Under the pieces are notes generated by a model that was not told where the DNA came from, did no database searches, and saw nothing but the letters and a program-made list of their open reading frames with translations. This document shows, in pieces, positions 7,911 through 16,045 of a stretch of DNA of 64,000 bases. Source of the stretch: Piscinibacter gummiphilus (lineage in GTDB: Bacteria > Pseudomonadota > Gammaproteobacteria > Burkholderiales > Burkholderiaceae_C); the NCBI RefSeq assembly GCF_032681285.1, contig NZ_CP136336.1:5071001-5135000 (forward strand), read 5' to 3'. Position numbers and translations under genes: made by a program. Position 1 is the first letter of the stretch. Every line of letters starts with the position of its first letter.

Positions 7911-9221
7911 ATGACCAGCACCCAAGAGCTGCCAAGCCGCGTCCGATCGCTGCTGACCGCGCGAGGCTTCGCCACCTCGGCCGAGCTGCAGCAGGCCACG
8001 GGCAAGAGCCAGGCCACGTTGTCGCGTGTGCTCAAGGGCATGTCGCGCGACCTGGCGGTGCTGGGCGCGGGCAAGCGCACCCGCTACGGCCTGCCACACA
8101 CCATCCGCGGGCTGCCTGCACAGCAGCCGCTGTGGTGGACCGATGAAGCCGGCCTCACCCGTCGATACGGCACCCTCACCTTTCTCGCCGGGGCCCATGT
8201 GCATGTCAGCGCCGAGCACGGCCTGGATGTGACGACGCGCGACGAACTCCCCTGGTTCCTGGCGCCGCTGCGGCTGCAAGGTTTCCTGGGGCGCGAATGG
8301 GCGCAGCGCCTGGGCCTGGACCGCAACCCCGAGCAGTGGGACGTGGAGCAGGTGCTCTACGCTGCCATTTGCATCGACGACCACCCCGGCGCCATCTCCA
8401 TCGGCGAGCCGCAGGCCGAGATGGCGGCGCGCCACCCCATTCCGCTGCAGGAGCGCGGCCCTCGTTACGACACCCTCGCCGCCGACGTGTCGTCCACCCT
8501 GCCGGCGGGCTCATCGGCCGGCGGTGAGCAGTCGAAGTTCCTCGCGGTGCTCGGCACCGGCGAGCATGTGCTGGTGAAGTTCACGCCACCGCGCGGCACG
8601 CCCTTCGGCGAGCGCTGGCACGACCTGCTGCATGCGGAACACCTCGCCCTGCAGGTGCTGACCGAAGCCGGCTTCGCGGTCGCAGCCAGCCGGCTCGTCG
8701 AGACGACGACGCGCACCTACCTCGAATCCTCGCGCTTCGACCGTCTCGGCGCCCGGGGCCGGCGCCATGCGGTGCCGCTCGATGCCGTCCACCAGGCCTT
8801 CGTCCCCGGCCCACGCCAGACCTGGGCCGCGACCTGCGATGCACTCGCCGCGCAGCGCCGCCTCGCCACGCAGGAGGCGCAGGCCGTGCACACGCTGCTC
8901 AGCTTCGGCCGCCTCATCGGCAACAGCGACATGCACTTCGGCAACCTGAGCCTGTGGGCCGACGCCCCGGCCACCGAACGCTTCAACCTCGCGCCGCTCT
9001 ATGACATGCTGCCCATGCGCTGGCGGCCCGATGCGTTCGCGGGGCTGCATGACTACGCCGCCTTCGAGCCGGTGCATCTGGCGGCCGATGCGCGCGCCAC
9101 CGCGATGGCGCGAGATTTCTGGGCGCGCCTGGCCGAGCACGCTCCCGCCAGCCAGGCCTTGCGTGACACCGCGGCCGCCATGCACGACCGCCTGCCCCGC
9201 ACCTGCCGAAGGGGGGCGTGA
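7911..9221 (+). CDS. HTH-HipA fusion kinase (YjjJ/HipH-like orphan toxin family)
   Basis: The 436-residue protein fuses an N-terminal winged helix-turn-helix (residues ~5-60: SRVRSLLTARGFATSAEL, QATLSRVLKGM) to a HipA-type Ser/Thr kinase. Kinase landmarks are the nucleotide loop GSSAGGEQSKF with VLVKFTPP (residues ~200-225), the catalytic LIGNSDMHFGN (Asp340) and the metal-binding LAPLYDMLPMRW (Asp365). E. coli YjjJ has the same architecture and length, and no separate HipB gene is adjacent, so antitoxin-like DNA binding is built in. The start at 7911 is chosen because the HTH begins there; an in-frame TTG at 7872 lies within the operator region. Targets are unknown. Confidence 0.85.
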   Translation: MTSTQELPSRVRSLLTARGFATSAELQQATGKSQATLSRVLKGMSRDLAVLGAGKRTRYGLPHTIRGLPAQQPLWWTDEAGLTRRYGTLTFLAGAHVHVSAEHGLDVTTRDELPWFLAPLRLQGFLGREWAQRLGLDRNPEQWDVEQVLYAAICIDDHPGAISIGEPQAEMAARHPIPLQERGPRYDTLAADVSSTLPAGSSAGGEQSKFLAVLGTGEHVLVKFTPPRGTPFGERWHDLLHAEHLALQVLTEAGFAVAASRLVETTTRTYLESSRFDRLGARGRRHAVPLDAVHQAFVPGPRQTWAATCDALAAQRRLATQEAQAVHTLLSFGRLIGNSDMHFGNLSLWADAPATERFNLAPLYDMLPMRWRPDAFAGLHDYAAFEPVHLAADARATAMARDFWARLAEHAPASQALRDTAAAMHDRLPRTCRRGA

Positions 9222-9290
9222 CAACCCGGGCATGACACGGGACTCTGCGCGGTGGGAAGATGCGGCGCCCACCCCCACAGGAGACACCCG

Positions 9291-9941
9291 ATGAACGCTC
9301 GCTTCCACCTGCCGGCCTTGCTCTCGATCTCCCTCGTCGCCCTCGCCGCCTGCGGCTCGATGGCGCCGAAGAACCCCACCACCTTCTTCGTGACCAGCAC
9401 CGGCAGCGGCAAGGGGGCCGACTTCGGCGGCCTCGCCGGCGCCGACAAGCACTGCCAGTCGCTCGCCGACGCCGCCGGCATGGGCCAGCGCACCTGGCGC
9501 GCCTACCTCAGCACCAGTGCCAGCAGTGGCGGCACCGCCGTGAACGCCCGCGACCGCATCGGCAGCGGCCCGTGGCAGAACGTGAAGGGCGAGGTGATCG
9601 CCACCAGCGTCGACGACCTGCACAGCGCCAACAACAAGCTCACCAAGCAGACCGCACTCACCGAGAAGGGCGGCGTGACCAACGGCCGCGGCGACACGCC
9701 CAACCTGCACGACATCCTGACCGGCTCGCTGCCCGACGGCCGCGCCGCCAGCGCCACCTGCAACAACTGGACGTCCAGCGGCGAAGGCAGCGCCATCGTC
9801 GGCCACCACGACCGCATGGGGCTCAACGAGTCGGCCGAGGCGAAGTCGTGGAACTCGTCGCACCCCTCGCGCGGCTGCAGCCCGGATGCGCTCAAGGCCA
9901 CCGGCGGTGCCGGGCTGCTGTATTGCTTCGCCATCAACTGA
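9291..9941 (+). CDS. Lipoprotein with endostatin/DUF1554-like domain
   Basis: The 216-residue precursor has a signal peptide ending in lipobox VALAACGS, with Cys near residue 19, so it should be lipidated and exported. The mature part has the pattern FFVTSTGSGKGADFGGL, then a central VNARDRIGSGPWQNVKG, and paired Cys residues (KHCQSL, ATCNNW, RGCSPD, LYCFAIN). This resembles the C-type-lectin-like endostatin/DUF1554 fold found in surface proteins. I cannot assign a ligand. The ATG at 9291 has AGGAG about eight bases upstream, 69 bp after the HipA-like gene. Confidence 0.75.
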   Translation: MNARFHLPALLSISLVALAACGSMAPKNPTTFFVTSTGSGKGADFGGLAGADKHCQSLADAAGMGQRTWRAYLSTSASSGGTAVNARDRIGSGPWQNVKGEVIATSVDDLHSANNKLTKQTALTEKGGVTNGRGDTPNLHDILTGSLPDGRAASATCNNWTSSGEGSAIVGHHDRMGLNESAEAKSWNSSHPSRGCSPDALKATGGAGLLYCFAIN

Positions 9942-9942
9942 C

Positions 9943-9960
9943 AGCGAAGCGGGCTTCGCT
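9943..9960. terminator. Short perfect hairpin between convergent genes
   Basis: AGCGAAGC at 9943-9950 pairs perfectly with GCTTCGCT at 9953-9960. It sits exactly between the stop of the lipoprotein gene and the stop of the convergent phospholipase gene. No U-tract follows on either strand, so it may be a processing or weak bidirectional termination structure rather than a classical terminator. Confidence 0.35.
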
Positions 9961-9965
9961 TCAGT

Positions 9966-11096
9966 TCAGAACTGCATGAAGCTCAGCCCGAAGCCGACGC
10001 TCGTCTGCTTGAAGTTGTAGTCGGTGAGCGTCTCGCCGTAGCCGTGGAAGGCCTGCAGGAACCAGCGCAGGCCGTTGGGCCGGCTCTTGGCCACCGGGTA
10101 GGTCCACTCGAACTGCAGCGCGCCCCAGTCGCTGCGCCGGGCGCTGTTGCGCCACAGCAGCGAGGTCGTGCTGGCGCCCGGCGTCCAGCCGAGCTGCAGT
10201 TCGGTGCGGCCGCGGTAGTCGACGAGGTCGGGGTTGTTGTCGCGCTCGAGCTTCTCGTTCAGGCGCTGCGAGACACGGGCGGTGAGGTTCAGGTCGCCGC
10301 GCTCGAAGCCGGTGCCGAGGTAGACGCGGTTCCAGCTGCGCGAGAGCGGGTCCGACTGGCCGTTGGACTGGTGCGCGAGGCCGAACTGCCCGAGCCGCCA
10401 TTGCCAGCCGAAGGGCAGCTGCCGCACGGCCTTGGGCACCGGCACCACGAAGATGGCTTCGGGCTCGTAGTCGGTGTTGCGGAAGGGCTTGGAGTCCTTG
10501 CCGTTCCAGATCTGCCACATGGCCTGCTGCGTGAAGGCAAGCCACAGGTCGCCACCCGTGCCGAGCACGTCCTGGACCGCCTTGGTGCGCAGCGAGATCT
10601 GGAACTTGGCCTCGACGTCGCGGTAGTTCGGCTGGTTCACCGCGGCCTGCGTGGGCGACTGCGGCGCACGGTTGATGCGGTTGGTCTTGTGCAGGGGCAT
10701 CACGTAGTTGGCGCGATAGCCGAGCAGGTTGAAGGTGCCGCGCTTGTCGCCCGCGTCGAGCTCCCAATACTGCGACAGCGGGCTCGCCTCGGGCTTCACC
10801 TCGTGAGCCGGGGCGGTGGCCGCCCCTTGCGGAGCCATCTGCGTGGTGGCGATGGGCACCTCGGCCGGCGGTGGCGCGGGCAGCGCGCGGCCGGCGAGCT
10901 TGTCGTAGCAGGCCAGCCGGTCGGCGGCCGAGCCGATGGCGGCGCATTCCTGCATCGCCTCGTTGCTGGGGGCGGGTACCGCCGACGGCGAGGTGCTCGC
11001 CTGGGCGCGGGCCGCGCTCGCTGCGAGCACGAGGCAGCTCGCGACGACACAGGGCAGGAAGGACAAGGCGTGGAGTCGTTGAGCAGGTTTCGACAC
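9966..11096 (-). CDS. pldA: Outer-membrane phospholipase A (OMPLA)
   Basis: The 376-residue precursor has a signal peptide cut near AARAQA. Residues ~45-75 carry the motif MQECAAIGSAADRLACYDKL, a small Cys-pair segment often found ahead of betaproteobacterial PldA. The barrel domain (residues ~105-376) holds the catalytic block AHQSNGQSDPLSRSWNR, matching the His/Ser/Asn site of OMPLA, and it ends in aromatic MQF as expected of a Bam-inserted barrel. It hydrolyses phospholipids in the outer leaflet of the outer membrane when lipid asymmetry is disturbed, as a calcium-dependent dimer. It is divergent from the thioesterase gene across 65 bp. Confidence 0.93.
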   Translation of the reverse strand: MSKPAQRLHALSFLPCVVASCLVLAASAARAQASTSPSAVPAPSNEAMQECAAIGSAADRLACYDKLAGRALPAPPPAEVPIATTQMAPQGAATAPAHEVKPEASPLSQYWELDAGDKRGTFNLLGYRANYVMPLHKTNRINRAPQSPTQAAVNQPNYRDVEAKFQISLRTKAVQDVLGTGGDLWLAFTQQAMWQIWNGKDSKPFRNTDYEPEAIFVVPVPKAVRQLPFGWQWRLGQFGLAHQSNGQSDPLSRSWNRVYLGTGFERGDLNLTARVSQRLNEKLERDNNPDLVDYRGRTELQLGWTPGASTTSLLWRNSARRSDWGALQFEWTYPVAKSRPNGLRWFLQAFHGYGETLTDYNFKQTSVGFGLSFMQF

Positions 11097-11161
11097 GGTG
11101 AGCGCGCAGTGGACGGGGCCGCGCGATGGTAAGCGGCGGGTTTGGTGAGATCATTTCGCCC

Positions 11162-12052
11162 ATGAATACCCAAGTCCAAGAGCTGGTCGAACTGCTGCAG
11201 GTCGAGCAACTGGAGCACAACCTCTTCCGCGGCATCAGCGGCGACATCGGCAGCCCGCGCGTCTTCGGCGGCCAGGTGCTGGGCCAGGCGCTGATGGCGG
11301 CCGCGCTCACCGTCGAGCGCGACCGCAGCGTGCATTCGCTGCACGCCTACTTCCTGCGCCCCGGCGACAAGCAGGCCAAGATCGTCTACGACGTGGAGCG
11401 CATCCGTGACGGCGGCAGCTTCACCACCCGGCGCGTGGTCGCCATCCAGCACGGCCAGCCCATCTTCAACTTCGCCGCCTCCTTCCATGTGAAGGAAGAA
11501 GGCGTGTCGCACCAGGACCCGATGCCCCAGGTGCCGCCACCCGACGGCCTGACGAGCGTGCACGAGCTGCGCCGCCAGCATTTCGACAAGCTGCCCGAGC
11601 GTCTGCGCGCGGTGCTGCATGCCGAGACCGCCATCGACATCCGCCACTGCGAGCCGTTCAACCCGCTCAACCCACCGCCAGCCGGCGAGCGCGCGGCGGT
11701 CAACAACTCGTGGTTCCGCGCCTCCGACCGCCTGCCCGACGACCCGGTGCTGCACCAGGCGATGCTGGCCTACTCGTCCGACTTCGGCCTGTTGAGCGCC
11801 GCGCTGTTGCCGCACGGGCTGAGCTTCATGAACGGCAGCGTGCAAGGCGTGAGCCTCGACCATGCGATGTGGTTCCACGACAGCTTCCGCATGGACGACT
11901 GGCTGCTCTATGCCACCAACTCCCCGGCCGCCAATGGCGCGCGCGGCTTCTGCCGCGGCAGCATCTACACGCAGGACGGGCGGCTCGTCGCCTCCGTCGC
12001 GCAAGAGGGCCTGATGCGGCCTCAGCCGCCCAAGCCCAAGCCGAACAGCTAA
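11162..12052 (+). CDS. tesB: Acyl-CoA thioesterase II
   Basis: A 296-residue double hot-dog thioesterase. The first half has FRGISGDIGSPRVFGGQVLG and the second SLDHAMWFHDSFRMDDWLLY, both typical of TesB. The catalytic triad family residues (Asp in LDHAMWFH, Thr/Ser and Gln further on) appear conserved. It hydrolyses medium- and long-chain acyl-CoAs in the cytoplasm. The ATG at 11162 (MNTQVQEL) is preferred to the earlier GTG, because the family starts with this helix. The 3' end overlaps the convergent GFA gene by 4 bp. Confidence 0.95.
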   Translation: MNTQVQELVELLQVEQLEHNLFRGISGDIGSPRVFGGQVLGQALMAAALTVERDRSVHSLHAYFLRPGDKQAKIVYDVERIRDGGSFTTRRVVAIQHGQPIFNFAASFHVKEEGVSHQDPMPQVPPPDGLTSVHELRRQHFDKLPERLRAVLHAETAIDIRHCEPFNPLNPPPAGERAAVNNSWFRASDRLPDDPVLHQAMLAYSSDFGLLSAALLPHGLSFMNGSVQGVSLDHAMWFHDSFRMDDWLLYATNSPAANGARGFCRGSIYTQDGRLVASVAQEGLMRPQPPKPKPNS

Positions 12053-12567
12053 AGCGGCGGCCTGAGCCTGCGGATCAGGGCCTCGCGCCGCGCGAGGCTC
12101 TCGGCCGGCCAGACCTCCGACGCGCGGTAGTACTCAGGCACTGCCCATGCACCGGGCGGCAGCTGCACCCACGGCTGCTTCGACTGCGTGTAGATGTGGA
12201 TGTCGGGCGGCAAACGATCCGGCTCGTCGAGCGTGCCCACCCGGACGAAACACACCGCATCGCCAGAGCCTGCATAGTGGCTCCACACCGCGATGCGGCA
12301 GTGGGCGCAGCGCACGATCTTCTGGCCCTTGCCGCTCGCCGACGGCGTGAGCACGGTCTCGACCTCGCCAGACGTCAGCCGCTGCACCCGGTCGGCTTCG
12401 ATCATCGCGTTGAGCGCGAACGATGCGCCCGTCTCGCGCTGGCACCAGCGGCAATGGCAGCAGTGCACGATGAGCGGTGCGCTGGTCAGGCGGTAGCGCA
12501 GCTGCCGGCAGGTGCAGCCGCCTTCGAAGGTGGTGGTTGTGTTCTGCACCAAGGCCTCATCAGCCAC
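12049..12567 (-). CDS. GFA/CENP-V-family zinc protein (longer paralogue)
   Basis: This 172-residue protein has the full set of zinc-binding cysteines of the glutathione-dependent formaldehyde-activating (GFA) fold: GGCTCRQL, HCCHCRWCQRETGASF and RCAHCRIAVW. Most proteins of this fold have no proven substrate, and the original Gfa activity has been questioned, so function is left open. It is the last gene of a minus-strand cluster and its start overlaps the preceding racemase-like gene by 8 bp, indicating coupling. A second, shorter GFA protein opens the same cluster. Confidence 0.85.
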   Translation of the reverse strand: MADEALVQNTTTTFEGGCTCRQLRYRLTSAPLIVHCCHCRWCQRETGASFALNAMIEADRVQRLTSGEVETVLTPSASGKGQKIVRCAHCRIAVWSHYAGSGDAVCFVRVGTLDEPDRLPPDIHIYTQSKQPWVQLPPGAWAVPEYYRASEVWPAESLARREALIRRLRPPL

Positions 12568-13204
12568 CGCACACGCGGACAGCGACTTCCACTCCGAGCC
12601 GGGGGCTGCTCAGCACCAGGAGGCCGGTGTCGGCCAGCAGATCGGCCGCGCCGGCCATCGAGGCCTGGGCGAGCACGACGGTGTCGCCGGGTTTCGCGTG
12701 CCGGCGCACGGCGCTTGCGATGCGATCGAGGTAGGCCTCGCGCCGGCCCGCCTCGAAATGAGGCCAGGCCTCTTCGACGCACAGCGAGCGCATCGCGAGC
12801 GGCCGGCCGACGCGCTCGGCCGAGGAGCGCAGCAGCTGCGCGGTCGGCTCCAGGGTGCTCTGCACGGCGGCGACCATCAGCACCGGCGCACCGCGTTGCA
12901 CGGCCTCGTCGGCCATGGCGCGGTCGATGCGGGTGATGGGCACGCTCGCGCGCGTCGCCTCGGCCAAGCCGCCGAGGGTGGAACAACTGCACACCACCAC
13001 ACGAGATTGGCTCGCCGCCGATTGCAGTGCCGAGCGCACGCCGGCGATGAGGCCCGGATCGTCGAGGCCTTCGACCTGCGCCCGCGCCAACAAGTCTTCG
13101 CGCACCAGATGCGAAGCGGTAAGCTGCGGCGCAACGTCCTTCACCAACGCATCGAAGGTGGCCACGTGCGCGGGCGAGGTGTGGAGGAAGGCGATGTCGG
13201 CCAT
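12560..13204 (-). CDS. Asp/Glu racemase-superfamily-like protein with one catalytic Cys
   Basis: A 214-residue protein with the layout of Asp/Glu/hydantoin racemases and arylmalonate decarboxylase-like enzymes. It has N-terminal IAFLHTSPAH, the first active-site-like motif VVVCSCSTLGG near residue 72, and a C-terminal VVLAQASMAGAADLL where two-Cys racemases carry a second Cys. Ala occupies that position, so a classic two-base racemisation looks unlikely. Decarboxylase or isomerase-type chemistry, or no catalysis, are alternatives. It sits 1 bp after the TSUP permease gene and overlaps the GFA gene, so it belongs to that pathway, whose substrate is unknown. Confidence 0.72.
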   Translation of the reverse strand: MADIAFLHTSPAHVATFDALVKDVAPQLTASHLVREDLLARAQVEGLDDPGLIAGVRSALQSAASQSRVVVCSCSTLGGLAEATRASVPITRIDRAMADEAVQRGAPVLMVAAVQSTLEPTAQLLRSSAERVGRPLAMRSLCVEEAWPHFEAGRREAYLDRIASAVRRHAKPGDTVVLAQASMAGAADLLADTGLLVLSSPRLGVEVAVRVCGG

Positions 13205-13205
13205 G

Positions 13206-13958
13206 TCATCTCTTCAACAGCACGGGAAGCGACGACACGATCATCACCACCCCCGAGACGGTGAGCAAGCCCAGCACCACCCGCCGGAACGAGGTCTCGC
13301 TCAGCCCCACGTACAAGCGCGTGCCCAGCACCGAGGGAATGAAGAGCGCCGGGATCACCGCCCCGAAGAGCGGCCACATCTCGCGCGTGACCATGCCGCT
13401 GCCCACGTAGGTGGCGAAGGTGACCGAGAGCGCGGCGAGGTTGAAGTTCTGCAGCACGGCGCGGGCGGTGTCCTTGTCCCAGCCGCGCAGCGTGCACCAC
13501 AGCGAGGGCACGACGCCGGTGAACCCGCCCAGCCCACCCATCACGCCACCGGCGGTGCCAGCCAGCGCATCGCCGATGCGCCCGCCGCGGGTGATGCGCG
13601 GGAAGCGCTGCGCAAAGAGCATGGCCGAGCAGCACACCATCAGCGTCACGCCGAGGCCGAATTTGAAGACGACCGCATCGACATAGGGCAGCACCACCAC
13701 GCCCAGCGGCACGCCCACCAGCGCGCCGGCCAGGAAGGGCCACAGGAGCGGCCACTGCAGGCCCCGGCGCAGGCGCACGGCCGCGAAGATCTGCCCGCTC
13801 AGGCCGCCGGCGATCGACATCACGACTGCCACGCGCGGGTCGATGGCCCAGACCCAGATCGACATCGCAACCATGCCGAAGGCAAAGCCCGACAGCCCCT
13901 GCACGAAGCCGGCAACCGCCGCGCCGACGACGAGCAGCGCGATCTCAGCGCCCGGCAT
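13206..13958 (-). CDS. TSUP-family (TauE/SafE) anion permease
   Basis: A 250-residue membrane protein with about eight hydrophobic helices in two repeats. The first repeat has GFVQGLSGFAFGMVA and the second GGVMGGLGGFTGVVPSLW, the paired glycine-rich motifs of TSUP carriers. Relatives move sulfite, sulfoacetate, taurine-derived or other organic anions. It is 9 bp downstream of a GFA gene and 1 bp upstream of the racemase-like gene, suggesting transport of that cluster's substrate or product. Confidence 0.88.
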   Translation of the reverse strand: MPGAEIALLVVGAAVAGFVQGLSGFAFGMVAMSIWVWAIDPRVAVVMSIAGGLSGQIFAAVRLRRGLQWPLLWPFLAGALVGVPLGVVVLPYVDAVVFKFGLGVTLMVCCSAMLFAQRFPRITRGGRIGDALAGTAGGVMGGLGGFTGVVPSLWCTLRGWDKDTARAVLQNFNLAALSVTFATYVGSGMVTREMWPLFGAVIPALFIPSVLGTRLYVGLSETSFRRVVLGLLTVSGVVMIVSSLPVLLKR

Positions 13959-13967
13959 CGCGTGCGA

Positions 13968-14315
13968 TCACTTGGAGCGGCCGTCGAAGTGGTGGACCTT
14001 CACCGTATCGAGGTCGATGCCTTCGAGGCAGCGCACGTTGATCGCGGCCATCGCATTGCCTTTCGGGTCGACACCCTCGCCATAGGGGTGGATGCCGCAG
14101 GTCGGGCAGAAGCGGTGCTTGATGACGTGCTTGTTGAAGGTGTAGGTGCTGGCGGCGTCTTCGGGCGTCTTGAGCTTCAGCTCCGCGCGCGGCACGAACC
14201 ACAGCAGCGAGCCCTTGCGCTGGCAGATCGAGCAGTTGCAGGCCAGTGCCGTGCCGATCTCGCCTTCGACCTCGAAGGCGACTCGTCCGCAGTGGCAGCT
14301 TCCGGTGTATTTCAT
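13968..14315 (-). CDS. GFA/CENP-V-family zinc protein (short)
   Basis: A 115-residue single-domain protein with zinc motifs CHCG (near residue 7), CNCSICQRKG and FCPTCGIHPYG. Length and motif spacing fit standalone GFA-fold proteins. A clear AAGGAG Shine-Dalgarno precedes the ATG at 14315. It is 30 bp downstream of the LysR gene and 9 bp upstream of the TSUP gene, so it is the first structural gene of the cluster. Any glutathione-adduct role is family-based inference. Confidence 0.87.
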   Translation of the reverse strand: MKYTGSCHCGRVAFEVEGEIGTALACNCSICQRKGSLLWFVPRAELKLKTPEDAASTYTFNKHVIKHRFCPTCGIHPYGEGVDPKGNAMAAINVRCLEGIDLDTVKVHHFDGRSK

Positions 14316-14345
14316 GGGGGGAGTCTCCTTGTCGTGGCAATGTAC

Positions 14346-15239
14346 CTAACCCGTGATGATGGGCCGCAGGGTGTCGATCTCGTCGACGATGAAGTCGAAG
14401 AACGCGGCCACCCGCGGGCTTTTCCGCAGCTCGGGCGTGGTGAGCACACGCCAGATGCGGGTGAGCTCGGGGATGGGGCCGAGCACCTTTTCCAGCTCGG
14501 GCTCGGCATCGCCGAGCGCCGTGGGCAAGGGCGCGAGGCCGACGCCGGCCTTCACCGAGTGCAGCAGGCCCAGCACGCTGCTGTTGCGCGCCACCGGCAC
14601 CACGCCGGGCGCAATCTGCTGCAGCCACTGGGCGGCCCGGTGCTGGGCCATTCCCTCGTCCAGGCCCACCAGCGCGTGTGACACGAGCTCGTCGACGGAA
14701 CGTGGGCGCCCGTGCTGCGCCAGGTAGCGGCCGCTGCCGTACACGGCCCACAGCGAATCGCCGATCTTGCGGCCGATGAGCGCGCCGTCGTCGGTGTCGC
14801 CGGAACGCAGGGCGATGTCGGCTTCGCCCTTGTGCAGGTCGAGGTACTGGTCGCTCATCACGAACTCCACGCGCAGCTCGGGGTAGCGTGCCTGGAATCG
14901 GTCGAGCAGCAGCGACGCGCCGATGCGCGTGACGAGCGGCTCGGGGCAGGTCACGCGCACCACGCCGGCCACGTCGCGCGCCGCCACCGCGAGCTGCCAC
15001 TCGAAGGCCTGCACCGCCTGGGCCACGGCTTGCGCGTGCGGCAGCATGTGGCGGCCGAAATCGGTGAGCTGGTAGCCGGTGGGCTCGCGCTTGACGAGCG
15101 GCTGGCCGGTGTGGCGCTCCAGCTCGGCAATGCGCCGCTGCACCGTGGACGCGTCGGCTCCGAGCGCGCGCCCGGCGGCGAGCGTGCTGCCGTGCTGGGC
15201 CAGGGCGACGAAGTAGCGCAGGTCGTTCCAGTTGAGCAT
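14346..15239 (-). CDS. LysR-family transcriptional regulator of the GFA-TSUP cluster
   Basis: A 297-residue LTTR. The N-terminal winged helix includes WNDLRYFVALAQHGSTLAAG and ASTVQRRIAELERHTGQPL (residues ~4-60). The effector-binding domain spans ~90-290. It precedes the GFA-TSUP-racemase-GFA genes on the same strand by 30 bp and is divergent from a cupin gene, so both sides are candidate targets. A 10-bp palindrome CTTGTGCAAG at 15269-15278 in the divergent gap could be its binding site. Confidence 0.92.
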   Translation of the reverse strand: MLNWNDLRYFVALAQHGSTLAAGRALGADASTVQRRIAELERHTGQPLVKREPTGYQLTDFGRHMLPHAQAVAQAVQAFEWQLAVAARDVAGVVRVTCPEPLVTRIGASLLLDRFQARYPELRVEFVMSDQYLDLHKGEADIALRSGDTDDGALIGRKIGDSLWAVYGSGRYLAQHGRPRSVDELVSHALVGLDEGMAQHRAAQWLQQIAPGVVPVARNSSVLGLLHSVKAGVGLAPLPTALGDAEPELEKVLGPIPELTRIWRVLTTPELRKSPRVAAFFDFIVDEIDTLRPIITG

Positions 15240-15268
15240 GGGTCGACCTTATGCAGGATTGCGGCCCC

Positions 15269-15278
15269 CTTGTGCAAG
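15269..15278. promoter_or_regulatory. Candidate LysR binding palindrome
   Basis: CTTGTGCAAG lies 30 bp upstream of the LysR start, in the 103-bp gap shared with the divergent cupin gene. A nearby ATGCAGG gives a partial second half-site. The palindrome is short, so chance occurrence is possible. Confidence 0.3.
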
Positions 15279-15342
15279 CCTGCGCCTTACGTCCAGCAGG
15301 GCCGGCGCCTAGCCTTGGGTCAGCTCAACGCCGGAGACCTTC

Positions 15343-15708
15343 ATGAACCGCCTCGCCCTTTTGCTGCTTCCCGCCCTCTGCGGCCCCGCGCTCGCGCAGG
15401 ACCCGACCCTCACCGACGGCGACAAGTACCGCGTGGTGCTCGACAACGCCTGCGTGCGGGTGCTGCGCTACCACGATCAACCGGGCGACAAGACGCAACT
15501 GCACCGGCACCCGAACTTCGTGGTGGTGGCGCTCGCCCCCTTCAAGCGCAGGCTCACGCTGGCCGACGGCCGCACGATGGCCCGCGAGTTCAAGGCGGGC
15601 GACACGCTGTATTCGGCGGGAGAAGACCACATCGGCGAAAACGTGGGCGACACGCCCACCGAGGTGGTGATGGTCGAGCTCAAGCCCGGCCGCCAGTGCG
15701 CCCGCTGA
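15343..15708 (+). CDS. Small secreted cupin-domain protein
   Basis: The 121-residue precursor has signal peptide MNRLALLLLPALCGPALAQ. The mature protein is one cupin barrel, with metal-site histidines in TQLHRHPNFVVVAL and a distal EVVMVELK strand. Single-domain cupins bind a metal and small ligands, but no specific reaction can be assigned. Its export is unusual for this fold. The gene is divergent from the LysR regulator and has a GGAGA ribosome-binding site just upstream. Confidence 0.75.
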   Translation: MNRLALLLLPALCGPALAQDPTLTDGDKYRVVLDNACVRVLRYHDQPGDKTQLHRHPNFVVVALAPFKRRLTLADGRTMAREFKAGDTLYSAGEDHIGENVGDTPTEVVMVELKPGRQCAR

Positions 15709-15720
15709 GGTCGCGCCGGC

Positions 15721-15993
15721 TCAGCGCTTCTTGCCCGGGCCGCCCTGCCGGCGCCAGTACTGGAACTCGTCTTCGTGCACCTCGACGTCGAGCTCGTCGA
15801 CGCGCACGCGCAGCCGCTCCTGCACTTCGGTCACCGCCTGGTTGTAGATGACGGGGCCGATCTCTTCCAGAAAGTAGTTGAGCAGCGCGCCCGCGGCGAT
15901 GTTACCGATCCGCTCTTCCATGTTCTCCTGGAAGTAGCGCTCGATGGAGGCGATGGCCTCCTGACGGGCTTCCTTCGGGATCTCGATGGTCAT
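15721..15993 (-). CDS. DUF2164 family protein
   Basis: A 90-residue acidic protein beginning MTIEIPKEARQEAIASIERY, with FQENMEERIGNIAAGALLNYF and IGPVIYNQAV. This pattern is the conserved DUF2164 domain, whose function is unknown. The ATG at 15993 is preferred to an upstream in-frame start because the domain begins there. It is 52 bp downstream of livM on the same strand, so it may be read from the end of the ABC operon. The C-terminal tail GGPGKKR is basic. Confidence 0.85.
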   Translation of the reverse strand: MTIEIPKEARQEAIASIERYFQENMEERIGNIAAGALLNYFLEEIGPVIYNQAVTEVQERLRVRVDELDVEVHEDEFQYWRRQGGPGKKR

Positions 15994-16045
15994 GACAGGC
16001 CTGCGCACCCTCGGGGGGCATTGAACGACGTGGACGTGGGGGTCG

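Noticed and set aside
12049..14315. The two GFA genes as a recent duplication
   Set aside because: They differ in length (172 and 115 residues) and share little beyond the zinc-binding cysteines, so they are distinct family members and not a fresh copy.
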